64,000 nucleotides of DNA from Devosia nitrariae (GTDB taxonomy: Bacteria > Pseudomonadota > Alphaproteobacteria > Rhizobiales > Devosiaceae), in assembly GCF_030160115.1 (NCBI RefSeq), contig NZ_BSNS01000011.1, forward strand, positions 754,865 through 818,864. The letters run 5' to 3'. The notes under the pieces were generated by a model that did not search any database, had not been told where the DNA came from, and saw nothing but the letters and a program-made list of their open reading frames with translations. This document shows positions 51,094 through 59,362 of the stretch, piece by piece; positions within the stretch are counted from its first letter, which is position 1, and the number at the start of each line of letters is the position of its first letter. A program made the translations under genes and the position numbers.

Positions 51094-52559
51094 TGAACAC
51101 GCTCTCCTCTCTTTCCTTTGATCCGGCCGAACTCCCCAACGACCTGTGGATTGGCGGGCAGTGGCGCGAAGGCAGCACCGGCAACCGACTCAACATCATC
51201 GATCCTTCCACCGGCAAGACTGTCACCACCGTCGCAGACGCTTCCGTGGATGATGCCCTGTCGGCCGTGACCGCCGCTCATGAGGCCGCGCCCGGCTGGG
51301 TCGCTACAGCCCCGCGCAAGCGTTCGGAAATTCTGCGCCGTTGCTTCGAGCTGATGATGGAACGCAAGCAGATGCTCGCTGAACTCATCAGCCTCGAGAA
51401 CGGCAAGGCGTTGCCCGATGCCGAAGGTGAGGTTGCCTACGCAGCCGAGTTCTTCCGCTGGTTTTCGGAGGAGGCGGTGCGTCTCAATGGCGACGTCTCG
51501 GTCGCGCCGAGCGGCACCAACCGCATTCTCGTGCAGTATCAGCCGATCGGGGTCTCCGTGCTGGTAACGCCGTGGAACTTCCCCGCGGCCATGGCGACCC
51601 GCAAGATCGCACCGGCGCTCGCTGCTGGTTGCACATGCGTGCTGAAGCCGGCGACGGAAACGCCACTTACCGCTTATGCACTGGCTGAGATCTACCAAGA
51701 GGCCGGCGTTCCGGAGGGCGTGGTGAACGTGATCACCACCTCCAGGTCAGGCGCGACTGTCAGTGCCATGCTGCATGACCCGCGCGTCCGCAAGCTTAGT
51801 TTCACCGGTTCCACGCAGGTCGGGCGCAAGCTGCTGCGCGAGGCGGCCGACACCGTTATTTCCTGTTCGATGGAACTAGGGGGCAACGCCCCTTTCATCG
51901 TCTTTGACGATGCCGACCTCGATAAGGCACTGGATGGTGCCATGATCGCCAAGATGCGCAATGGTGGCGAAGCCTGCACAGCTGCCAACCGCTTCTATGT
52001 CCAGGAAGGCATCATGGATGCCTTTGCCAAGGGTCTGTCCGGCCGCATGGCCGCGCTCAAGGTCGGTGCGGGCTATGAAAAGGGCGTGCAGTGCGGCCCC
52101 TTGGTCAATCAGGATGCGCTGGACCGGATCAGCGGCTGGGTGGACGAGGCCGTAGGTCAGGGCGCGGAAACTCTTGCCGGTGGCAAGGCACCAGGCGGCG
52201 CTGGCTTCTACTATCCGCCAACCGTGCTCAAGAACGTTCCCGTGGCGTCACCTCTCGTGCGCGACGAAATCTTTGGACCCATCGCGGCGCTGGCCAGTTT
52301 CAAGACCGAAGAAGAGGTGGTCGCCAAAGCCAACGATACCGAATATGGCCTCATCGCCTACGTCTTCACCGAAAATCTGGCGCGCGGCCTGCGGGTGTCC
52401 GAAAGGCTCGAGGCAGGCATGGTCGGCCTCAATCGTGGCCTCGCTTCCGATCCGGCCGCGCCCTTTGGCGGGGTGAAGCAGAGCGGGCTTGGCCGCGAGG
52501 GCGCTCACCATGGCATTCTCGAGTTTTGCGAAGCCAAGTACATCGCGGTGGCCTGGTGA
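51093..52559 (+). CDS. Succinate-semialdehyde-type aldehyde dehydrogenase
   Basis: A 488-residue ALDH. Nucleophile Cys295 is in GGEACTAANRF and Glu261 in SMELGGNAPFIV. The NAD(P) fold has PWNFPAAMATRK and FTGSTQVGRKL. MELGGNAP with GEACTAANR is typical of GabD (succinate-semialdehyde dehydrogenase) enzymes. The start ATG overlaps the previous TAA (TAATG). It ends the operon that begins at 40992. The GabD name is an assignment from motifs, and related semialdehydes (glutarate, malonate) cannot be excluded. Confidence 0.9.
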   Translation: MNTLSSLSFDPAELPNDLWIGGQWREGSTGNRLNIIDPSTGKTVTTVADASVDDALSAVTAAHEAAPGWVATAPRKRSEILRRCFELMMERKQMLAELISLENGKALPDAEGEVAYAAEFFRWFSEEAVRLNGDVSVAPSGTNRILVQYQPIGVSVLVTPWNFPAAMATRKIAPALAAGCTCVLKPATETPLTAYALAEIYQEAGVPEGVVNVITTSRSGATVSAMLHDPRVRKLSFTGSTQVGRKLLREAADTVISCSMELGGNAPFIVFDDADLDKALDGAMIAKMRNGGEACTAANRFYVQEGIMDAFAKGLSGRMAALKVGAGYEKGVQCGPLVNQDALDRISGWVDEAVGQGAETLAGGKAPGGAGFYYPPTVLKNVPVASPLVRDEIFGPIAALASFKTEEEVVAKANDTEYGLIAYVFTENLARGLRVSERLEAGMVGLNRGLASDPAAPFGGVKQSGLGREGAHHGILEFCEAKYIAVAW

Positions 52560-52577
52560 CGTCGGCGCGAGCCGACG
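52560..52577. terminator. Hairpin after the ALDH gene
   Basis: CGTCGGC/GCCGACG with a GCGA loop, directly after the stop, in the 82-base convergent gap with the LacI gene. A second GC-rich inverted stretch lies at 52601-52616. No T-tract is present, so termination is tentative. Confidence 0.5.
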
Positions 52578-52641
52578 CCCCTCCGGCCTTGCGAATCCTG
52601 CCCCGGGGGGCAGCACCCCGGACTTCCCGAGGCAGGACTGT

Positions 52642-53763
52642 TCAGCGCTGTTCTTGGGGTGGAAGCGGCAGCCCGATCTTCTCGAGTCCCCGACCACCGA
52701 CGGTCGAATGACGGATGAGCAGCTCTCCGCTCAACGGATTCTGGCTGGGAGAAAAATCCTCGTTCGACAATTGCTCGATGATGAGGCTGACCGTTCTCTC
52801 GATGATAGCGTCGACCGGCTGGCGGAAGGTGGTGAGCGAGTAGCGCGGCCAGCGTGTCATGTCGACATCGTCGAAACCGGCAACTGCGATATCCTCGGGA
52901 ACCAGCAGCCCCAAGCCGTCCTTGAACGCATCGAATCCACCGATCGCCAGAATGTCGTTCGCAAAAAACACGGCGTCGGTTCTCTTGGCCTGGCCGATCT
53001 CGAGGGCTGCCCTGTAGCCCGCTTCATAACTGTATTCTCCGCCCGAAAGAGTGTGAGTCAACGTCATGCCGAGTTCGGCCACTCGCGTGATGAAGGCATT
53101 CTGCCTCTCGAGGTTTGTCGATGTATGCGGCAGGCCTCCGACATAGGCGACCTGTCGGCGGCCAATTGCATGAAAATGGTCCGCAATGGCTCGGGCACCC
53201 TCGACATTGTCGCAACTGACCGAGGTTAGCGTTTGGTCGGGAATGGTGCGGTTGACGAGAACCGCGGCGCGCCCTTCAGTCGCCCAGCGCAGCGAGGCGC
53301 CGGAGAGAACAGTAGCCGAGACGACCACGACGGCGTCGACATTGTATTTCCGCAGGGCGACCAGTTGCTCTTCGATGTTTGAACCGCGGGTAATGTTGAA
53401 CATCAGGCTTTGCAGGCCCACGCGCTGAAGCTCGCGAGACAGCTTTTCGATGAGGGTCGGGTAGAACGGATTCTGCATCTCCGAAACGACGATTCCCGCA
53501 ATATTGCTGCGGCGCGTCGAAAGCATCGAGGCGATGGCGTTCGGGTGGTAATCCAATTCGGCGGCGGCCCTCAGGATGCGCTGGCGCAACTGGGGCGAAA
53601 TCGACGTTCCCGGCGTGAATGCCCGGGAAACTGCGGACTGGCTGACACCCATGAGCCGCGCCAGTTCCCGCGCCGTAATCGGTTTGCGCTTGGGCGGAGG
53701 CCCAACAGGATTGGCGTCGTCCATATCGTCTCCCGCAACGGTGTGGCCTGATGTGACCACCAT
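52642..53763 (-). CDS. LacI-family transcriptional regulator
   Basis: A 373-residue LacI/GalR-type regulator. The N-terminal helix-turn-helix with hinge is ITARELARLMGVSQSAVSRA, then DYHPNAIASMLSTRRSNIAG. The periplasmic-binding-protein-like core has NPFYPTLIEKLSRELQRVGL and DVDMTRWPRYSLTTFRQPVD. The ATG at 53763 is supported by GAGGAG seven to twelve bases upstream; the extra ~25 residues before the HTH are unusual for the family, and an internal ATG (53724) is possible. It is divergent from the CoA-transferase gene and probably represses the locus through the TTGCAT/ATGCAA sites. Inducer unknown. Confidence 0.93.
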   Translation of the reverse strand: MVVTSGHTVAGDDMDDANPVGPPPKRKPITARELARLMGVSQSAVSRAFTPGTSISPQLRQRILRAAAELDYHPNAIASMLSTRRSNIAGIVVSEMQNPFYPTLIEKLSRELQRVGLQSLMFNITRGSNIEEQLVALRKYNVDAVVVVSATVLSGASLRWATEGRAAVLVNRTIPDQTLTSVSCDNVEGARAIADHFHAIGRRQVAYVGGLPHTSTNLERQNAFITRVAELGMTLTHTLSGGEYSYEAGYRAALEIGQAKRTDAVFFANDILAIGGFDAFKDGLGLLVPEDIAVAGFDDVDMTRWPRYSLTTFRQPVDAIIERTVSLIIEQLSNEDFSPSQNPLSGELLIRHSTVGGRGLEKIGLPLPPQEQR

Positions 53764-53795
53764 CGCAGTCTCCTCTATGACACAGGCCATCCTCG

Positions 53796-53858
53796 GGATG
53801 CAAACACTGGTCAATCATGTTCACCGGATGCAAACTCGTCATTGCATACGGATGCAAT
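53796..53858. promoter_or_regulatory. LacI operator cluster between lacI-type gene and CoA-transferase
   Basis: Half sites GGATGCAAAC at 53796-53805 and 53826-53835, exactly 30 bases (about three helical turns) apart. A full inverted repeat ATTGCAT-ACGG-ATGCAAT at 53841-53858 shares 15 bases with the site at 57634. Loop or cooperative binding by the LacI protein is plausible. Confidence 0.8.
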
Positions 53859-53994
53859 CGTGGCTATCGTCTCATCGTGGCAAGCGATACAGGACCCAAT
53901 ATGGGGTCAAGGTTGCCAAGCGCCGATCCTTCCGGAGCGGCGGGGGAGGATCCGATTGCCATCGGATTTTCGATTGTCCGGACTGGGAGTGATT

Positions 53995-56361
53995 ATGCCT
54001 GGCGCCTTGGATCACCTGTGGGTGGTAGACCTTTCCGATACGCTGGCCGGCCAGTATTGCGCGCGGCTATTTGCCGATTTCGGCGCAACTGTCGTGCTTG
54101 TAGAGCCGCCGGCAGGCTCCCCTGTTCGTCGACTCGCGCCTTTCTCGGAGCAGGGCGACTCCCTGCAGTTCTTCCACCTCAATACCGGCAAGCGGTCGGT
54201 GGTGATCGACCGAGCGACCGGAGAAGGCTCCAGCCGGTTCGAGGCGCTGCTGGCAACGGCGGATGTGGTGGTCCTGCCTCCGAATGGGGACGCGGCGGCG
54301 GTCGAACGGTTGAACCCGGCGTGCGTGGTCGTGGTGCCTTCGAACTTCGGCTCGGATGGTCCGCGCGCCGACTGGCAGGGGCCGGAGCTCGTGCTGCAGG
54401 CTCTTTCGGGCATGATGCACAACAATGGCGCCGCCGGGCGCGAGCCGCTTTATGGGACTGGCAATCGCGCCGCGCTCGCCAGCGGCGTCGGGGCCTATGT
54501 GGGGGCCCTGACGGCGCTCTACGCCCGGAAAACGACCAATAGGGGGCAGGTGGTACGCGTTGATGCGGCCGAAACCGCGGCCGCCATGTGCTTCCCCTAT
54601 GTCATGCAGTATATCTACAACGGCACTGTCCGCCAGCGTACCGAACAGGCGATTCAGGCCGGACAGGTCCTGTGCCGGGACGGCTGGGTCTGCATCTGGA
54701 TCTATAATTTTCGCTGGCACGCGCTGGTCAATGCGCTCGGCCTGCCCGAGCTCGAGCACGATCCGCGTTTTGCCGATCCCGGTGACCGCCGTGTTAACTG
54801 GGACGCACTCTTTGCTATCCTGCAGACCAGGGTCGCAGATATGATGGCCGAAGATCTTGTGGAGATCCTGCAGCGGGCTCAGGTGATTGCCGCCAAGGCG
54901 TATAGGCCGTCCGAACTGATCGGTAGCCGTCATCTGGCTGCGCGCAACTATTGGGAAGAGATCAACGGACGGACTGCCCTCGGGCCGCCGTTCCGTCTGT
55001 CGGCGGTGCCGCGGACTCTTAGCCGCGGAGCGCCGGAACCGGGCGAAGCCGGCGACCTGGCTGCTCCGCCGGCCCGCCGTTCGCCGCCCGCGCGCCCGGC
55101 CGCCGATATGCCTCTCTCCGACATCCGCATCATCGAATTGACCACTGCGTGGGCGGGTCCGATGTCCGGCCGCGTCCTCGCCTATTTCGGGGCCGAGTGC
55201 ATCCATGTCGAAGCACCCAACCGCGTCAATTCATGGCGGCTCAATAAAGATAGGCCCAACCCGGTCAATTTCCCCGATGGCCAACCCGGCGCCAGATGGT
55301 ACGACCGATCGTTTCTGTTCAATTCCCAGAACGTCAACAAGTTGAGCTGCATCCTCAATCTCAAGACTGAGGAGGGGCGGGCAACATTGCGCCGGCTGGT
55401 GGCCGTCGCTGACGTGGTGGTCTGTAACTTCCGGCCGGGGACGCTCAAGAAGCTCGGGCTCGACTACGAGAGCCTGACGGCCATCAAGCCCGATATCATT
55501 GTGGCCGAGTTGCCGGCCTTCGGCGCCGATGGCCCCATGTCCGGCTATGCTGCGCTTGGGCCCACCATGGAAATGGCCGCCGGCATGTCGGCGATGATCG
55601 GCTATCCCGGCGGTCAGCCCGAAGTCACCGGCCCCTCCTATCTCGATCCGATCGGCGGCTTCAATGCAGCGGCCGCGATACTGACCGCGCTGATCTATCG
55701 GCAGCGGACGGGGCAGGGGCAATATGTCGAGGTTCCCCAGGTCGAGGCGGCCATGCAACTCATCGGCGCCGAAATCCTCAAGGCCGGCGAGACCGGCATC
55801 GATCCAGCGCCAAGCGGCAATCGCGTTCCCCACGCGGTGCCACACGACGCGTTCCCCACGCGTGGGCACGATCAGTGGGTGGCGATCGCAGCGCTCGACG
55901 AAGCGCAGTGGCGCAACCTCTGCAAAGTCATGAACAGGCCGGATCTGATCGAGGATCCACGCTTTGCCAGCGTTGACCGCCGGCTCGACAACCAGGATGC
56001 GCTGACCATAATCGTATCCGATTGGACCCGCAGCCAGGACAAGCACGAGATCGCCGATGCGCTGCAGGCGGCTGGCGTTCCCGCGGCGCCGGTGCAGACA
56101 CCCAAGGATCTTGCGGAAGACCCGTATCTGGCCCACCGCGGCTTCTTCACCGAGCTCGAGCACCCGGATGCCGGTCGCCACCCGCATCCTGGGCTGCCGA
56201 TCGACCTCAGTGCAACGCCGGGCGCCCAGGTACGGGCTGCACCGCCCTTCGGCGGGCACAACCGACATGTTCTGGAGGGCATTCTGGGGTTGTCGGTGGA
56301 CGAAATCGCCACGATCGAGGCGGGCCCAGCGATGGCGACCCGGCCCCTGGAGGGTGCGTGA
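53995..56361 (+). CDS. Fused double CaiB/BaiF (class III) CoA-transferase
   Basis: A 788-residue protein of two complete class III CoA-transferase domains. Domain 1 (~1-360) starts MPGALDHLWVVDLSDTLAGQ, has FADFGATVVLVEPP and GVGAYVGALTALYARKTTNR. Domain 2 (~372-760) starts MPLSDIRIIELTTAWAGPMS and has LAYFGAECIHVEAPNR. A Pro/Ala-rich linker joins them. Class III enzymes swap CoA between acids through an Asp-bound ester. Here the aligned position is Glu193 (VDAAETAAA) in domain 1 and Glu584 (VPQVEAAM) in domain 2; I cannot tell whether this variant is common. The ATG at 53995 follows GGGAGTGATT; earlier in-frame codons lie in the operator region. Confidence 0.9.
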   Translation: MPGALDHLWVVDLSDTLAGQYCARLFADFGATVVLVEPPAGSPVRRLAPFSEQGDSLQFFHLNTGKRSVVIDRATGEGSSRFEALLATADVVVLPPNGDAAAVERLNPACVVVVPSNFGSDGPRADWQGPELVLQALSGMMHNNGAAGREPLYGTGNRAALASGVGAYVGALTALYARKTTNRGQVVRVDAAETAAAMCFPYVMQYIYNGTVRQRTEQAIQAGQVLCRDGWVCIWIYNFRWHALVNALGLPELEHDPRFADPGDRRVNWDALFAILQTRVADMMAEDLVEILQRAQVIAAKAYRPSELIGSRHLAARNYWEEINGRTALGPPFRLSAVPRTLSRGAPEPGEAGDLAAPPARRSPPARPAADMPLSDIRIIELTTAWAGPMSGRVLAYFGAECIHVEAPNRVNSWRLNKDRPNPVNFPDGQPGARWYDRSFLFNSQNVNKLSCILNLKTEEGRATLRRLVAVADVVVCNFRPGTLKKLGLDYESLTAIKPDIIVAELPAFGADGPMSGYAALGPTMEMAAGMSAMIGYPGGQPEVTGPSYLDPIGGFNAAAAILTALIYRQRTGQGQYVEVPQVEAAMQLIGAEILKAGETGIDPAPSGNRVPHAVPHDAFPTRGHDQWVAIAALDEAQWRNLCKVMNRPDLIEDPRFASVDRRLDNQDALTIIVSDWTRSQDKHEIADALQAAGVPAAPVQTPKDLAEDPYLAHRGFFTELEHPDAGRHPHPGLPIDLSATPGAQVRAAPPFGGHNRHVLEGILGLSVDEIATIEAGPAMATRPLEGA

Positions 56362-56362
56362 G

Positions 56363-57178
56363 ATGGAAGTCCTCTCTCCCACCTTTCCGCGTGACCTGGC
56401 AGTCCACGTGCTGCTCGACGACGCACCGCATTACAAGGGCTCCATCCACGACGATGCCGTGGCACGGGCCCGTGGCTACAAGGCGGCGCTCATCCCGGGT
56501 GCCTTCGTCTACGGCCACATCAGCCGCCTCGCCATCGAAGCCTGGGGTAAGCGCTGGGCTGAGAGCGGCGCCATGTCTGCCCGGTTCAGGCGGCCCGTCT
56601 ACAACCATGACGACCTCGTGGTCAGCGCCGGCCCGCTGGAGGACGATGGTCGCTTCGCACGTGCCGAGGTTACGGTGCGCAATGGCGACGACGAGACGGT
56701 CGCGAGCGGTTGGGTGGCCTTGCCGCACGAGCCGCTTTCCGCCCCCGACCCTGCGGCACTGGCCATATTGCCGCCTCCCGAGATCCCGCCCGCGATCGGG
56801 CCCGGGGAACTGCCGGTCGACGCCCCGTTGCATAGCCGCGACCGGATCCTGACCGCCGAGGATTTCGCCACTTCGCTGTCGGCCTTCGGCGAGCGGCACC
56901 CGCTCTATGCCGATCCTGGGTTTGTCCATTCGGGCATGCTGATGCGGATGGCGATGGGCGACACCAATTCCGGCTGGAAGTTCCCGGCGCCGGTCGTGCT
57001 GGTTTCAGCCGAGGCGCAGCACTTCCAACTGGTCTATCCCGGCCGGCATATCCGCACCGCAGGCCGGATCGCCGAAACCTACGAACGCAAAGGCAGGCAC
57101 TATTTCGTCTCCGAAGAGTTCCTTTTGGCCGACGGTGCTGTTGCTGCCCGGTACCGGAGAACGCAGATCTATGGGTAG
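56363..57178 (+). CDS. MaoC-type hot-dog hydratase, long form
   Basis: A 271-residue protein with two hot-dog-like halves. Residues ~1-120 resemble the N-terminal MaoC/FAS1-like dehydratase domain (IHDDAVARARGYKAALIPGA, then RPVYNHDDLVVSA). Residues ~150-271 are a second domain (FGERHPLYADPGFVHSGMLM, then PVVLVSAEAQHFQLVYPGR). Mesaconyl-C4-CoA hydratase and similar enzymes have this form, so it may hydrate an unsaturated acyl-CoA made by the CoA-transferase. It starts one base after the upstream stop and overlaps the next gene by eight bases. Confidence 0.82.
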   Translation: MEVLSPTFPRDLAVHVLLDDAPHYKGSIHDDAVARARGYKAALIPGAFVYGHISRLAIEAWGKRWAESGAMSARFRRPVYNHDDLVVSAGPLEDDGRFARAEVTVRNGDDETVASGWVALPHEPLSAPDPAALAILPPPEIPPAIGPGELPVDAPLHSRDRILTAEDFATSLSAFGERHPLYADPGFVHSGMLMRMAMGDTNSGWKFPAPVVLVSAEAQHFQLVYPGRHIRTAGRIAETYERKGRHYFVSEEFLLADGAVAARYRRTQIYG

Positions 57179-57620
57179 CGACTGGACGGAAACGGTCGAA
57201 GGGATACTGACCTCCTTGACGACCACTGTGACGGGCGAGGACGTCGCCGCCTTCGCGAGATTAAGCGGCGACGATTACGAGGCGCATACGGATCCCGATT
57301 TCATGTCCCGCTCGAGCTACGGTCAGCCGATCGCCCACGGAGCGCTGTTGGTCGGGTACATGTCTGCAGCCGCCACTCGCGCCATCCGCGCGGCGCAAGC
57401 GCGCGGGAATCGCACCGTGCCGGTTTCGCTCGGCTACGACCGGCTGCGTTTCGTGGCGCCGGTCTTCTTCGGTGATGCGGTGACGGTGACCTATCGGGTC
57501 AAGACCGTCGATCCTGAACGGCGGCGATCCCTGGCCGATGTCATCGTGGCCAACCAGGCCGGCGAAACCGTGGCCGTTGCCGAGCACGTAATGAAGTGGC
57601 TGCATCCGGATGCAAATTAA
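57171..57620 (+). CDS. MaoC-like (R)-specific hydratase, short form
   Basis: A 149-residue single hot-dog protein. The hydratase signature is FARLSGDDYEAHTDPDFMSR then YGQPIAHGALLVGYMSAA, where the Asp and His of the D-x4-H loop (SGDDYEAH) are the catalytic pair in (R)-hydratases. It overlaps the preceding hydratase by eight bases. A LacI-type operator (TGCATCCGGATGCA at 57601-57614) overlaps its last codons, so the following gene may be controlled separately. The acyl-CoA substrate is unknown. Confidence 0.88.
   Translation: MGSDWTETVEGILTSLTTTVTGEDVAAFARLSGDDYEAHTDPDFMSRSSYGQPIAHGALLVGYMSAAATRAIRAAQARGNRTVPVSLGYDRLRFVAPVFFGDAVTVTYRVKTVDPERRRSLADVIVANQAGETVAVAEHVMKWLHPDAN
57601..57614. promoter_or_regulatory. 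LacI operator within the end of the hydratase gene
   Basis: Perfect 14-bp palindrome TGCATCCGGATGCA, overlapping the last codons of the MaoC gene (57171). Related to the sites at 53841 and 57634. Confidence 0.75.
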
Positions 57621-57633
57621 CAGCCAGAACCTC

Positions 57634-57649
57634 TTGCATACGGATGCAT
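57634..57649. promoter_or_regulatory. LacI operator upstream of the thioesterase genes
   Basis: TTGCATACGGATGCAT, 33 bases downstream of the previous palindrome. It shares TTGCATACGGATGCA exactly with 53842-53856. A promoter for the 57731/57781 genes is likely nearby, but no clear -35/-10 pair could be fixed. Confidence 0.8.
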
Positions 57650-57730
57650 GTCATGTATGGTTACCGGGTAATGAGCGGCTAGGGCGGCAGTAGAACCGGC
57701 CACCGTTGGAAAGAGGGAGAGACCAGCAAG

Positions 57731-57781
57731 ATGTCGGGAGTTCCTGCGCGCATGACGGCGCCCCCGATCCGGTTGTCCTGA
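57731..57781 (+). CDS. Upstream mini-ORF of 16 codons, translationally coupled
   Basis: ATG with a good ribosome site (GAGGGAGAGACC) encodes MSGVPARMTAPPIRLS and ends in TGA at 57779-57781, which overlaps the ATG at 57781 (TGATG). The thioesterase start itself has no ribosome site, so it would be reached through termination-reinitiation. It may be a leader peptide or simply a coupling device; no sequence similarity is known to me. Confidence 0.5.
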   Translation: MSGVPARMTAPPIRLS

Positions 57782-58218
57782 TGGATCGCCGGCCGGCCGG
57801 TCGACGCCAGGACTATCGGTGGTTCAGCGTCATCACTCTGCGCTGGAACGACATCGACGTCTTCGGGCACGCCAACAACGCCCAGTTCTACGAGTTCTTC
57901 GACACAACAGTGGTGCGGTTTCTGCATGAAGGGCGGGGGCTCGGCATCGCCAAGGGAGGGACATCCATGGTCGTGGCCGAGAATGGCTGCCGCTTCTTGA
58001 AGGAAATCGTCTTCACCGACAGGCTCGAAATGGGCCTGCGTGTGGAACGGATCGGCACCTCGTCGGTGCGCTACGGCCTCGCCGCCTTCGTCAATGACGA
58101 GGACGCGGCCGCTGCAGACGGCCATTTCGTCCACGTCTTCCTCGATCCGGTCAGCAAGCGGCCGGCTCCCCTTTCCGCCAAGGTGCGCGAGCACCTCGAA
58201 ACCATCCTCGTCCAATAG
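57781..58218 (+). CDS. 4-hydroxybenzoyl-CoA-type (4HBT) thioesterase
   Basis: A 145-residue hot-dog protein with the 4HBT signature LRWNDIDVFGHANNAQFYEF (Asp active residue, then G-H-x-N-N). These hydrolyse acyl-CoA thioesters, including 4-hydroxybenzoyl-CoA. I use the ATG at 57781, coupled to the mini-ORF; a TTG 25 codons upstream keeps the frame open but adds no family residues. It lies at the head of a unit with the enolase-type gene at 58229. Acyl-CoA substrate unknown. Confidence 0.88.
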   Translation: MDRRPAGRRQDYRWFSVITLRWNDIDVFGHANNAQFYEFFDTTVVRFLHEGRGLGIAKGGTSMVVAENGCRFLKEIVFTDRLEMGLRVERIGTSSVRYGLAAFVNDEDAAAADGHFVHVFLDPVSKRPAPLSAKVREHLETILVQ

Positions 58219-58228
58219 AGAGTCCGTC

Positions 58229-59341
58229 GTGGCCAGCGCTTCCACCATCGCATCCGTAGACGCCTTCCAGGTGACCTGGAATCCGGACGACCCGCCAGGT
58301 CGCCGCAGCGCGCTCGTGCGGGTGACCACTCGCGATGGGCTTGTCGGTTACGGCGAGGCCTCGCCCATGCATGGCGGCGAGCATTCGCTATGGGTGCTCC
58401 GCGACGCGGCGACCTCCCTGGTAGGGGCGGACATCCTCGACCATGCGGTGATTTACGACCGGCTGCTGCACAAATACGTCAAGCTGGGTCCCGAGGGCGC
58501 GGTCACCGGGGCCTTGGCGGCGCTCGACATCGCCCTGTGGGACCTCAAGGGCAAGCTGTTCAACCAGCCGGTCTACAAGCTCCTGGGTGGCGCCTGGCGC
58601 ACGGAGGTTCCCTTCTACGCCTCGATCGGCGGCAACTCCAACCGGACGGTGGATGAGGTGGTGCGCGTGGTCGAAGCCCGCTGGAAGGCAGAAATGCCGG
58701 CGGCCATCAAGATCCGCTGGGACGGCGACCGCACGCGTCAGGACTACGATATTGCCGGCGACATCGCCAAGGCCAAGGCCGTGCGCAAGCTGGTGGGCGA
58801 TGATTTCCCGCTCGCGTTCGATGCCAACAACCAATACTCCGTCGGCGGCGCCATTCGCGTGGGCCGTACGCTCGAGGAACTGGGCTATCTCTGGTTCGAG
58901 GAACCGGTACAGCATTACGACGTGCGTGCCATGGGCGAGGTGGCCCAGCGTCTCGACATCACCGTCTCGGCCGCCGAGCAGACCTACACGACCCAGGCAC
59001 TTGTCGACATGATCAACGCAGGGGTGCGCATGGTGCAGCCCGATATTGTCAAGATGGGCGGCATCACCGGTCTCATGCAATGCGCCGCCATCTGTTACGC
59101 GCATGGCGTCGAGCTGGTGCCGCATCAAACGCAGCCCACCATCGGCCATGTCGCGAACCTGCATGTCCTTGCCACCATCATGCATCTCACCAAGCCGGCC
59201 GAATTTGCCGACCCGGACACCCGCATGCATCCGGCGTTCCGCAACCCGCCCAAGCCGGCGTCAGGCAAGTTCCAGATTCCTGCCGGTCCAGGTCTCGGGC
59301 TCGACCTGATCGATGCCGAGCTCGACAAGCGGCGGCGCTGA
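58229..59341 (+). CDS. Enolase-superfamily enzyme (mandelate racemase/MLE type), paralogue 3
   Basis: A 370-residue mandelate-racemase/muconate-lactonising-type enzyme, only distantly related to the pair at 40992. It starts GTG (VASASTIASVDAFQ). The alpha-proton-abstracting motif is K-x-R (Lys161, Arg163 in AIKIRWDGD). Metal ligands are Asp198 (AFDANN), Glu in WFEEPV and Glu in SAAEQTY, with His299 in VPHQTQPTIGH on the opposite face. Enzymes of this subgroup act on acid sugars or related carboxylates. Ten bases after the thioesterase and 21 before the first Tat-type binding protein. Confidence 0.92.
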   Translation: MASASTIASVDAFQVTWNPDDPPGRRSALVRVTTRDGLVGYGEASPMHGGEHSLWVLRDAATSLVGADILDHAVIYDRLLHKYVKLGPEGAVTGALAALDIALWDLKGKLFNQPVYKLLGGAWRTEVPFYASIGGNSNRTVDEVVRVVEARWKAEMPAAIKIRWDGDRTRQDYDIAGDIAKAKAVRKLVGDDFPLAFDANNQYSVGGAIRVGRTLEELGYLWFEEPVQHYDVRAMGEVAQRLDITVSAAEQTYTTQALVDMINAGVRMVQPDIVKMGGITGLMQCAAICYAHGVELVPHQTQPTIGHVANLHVLATIMHLTKPAEFADPDTRMHPAFRNPPKPASGKFQIPAGPGLGLDLIDAELDKRRR

Positions 59342-59362
59342 CCATCATCGGAGGAGATCCCC

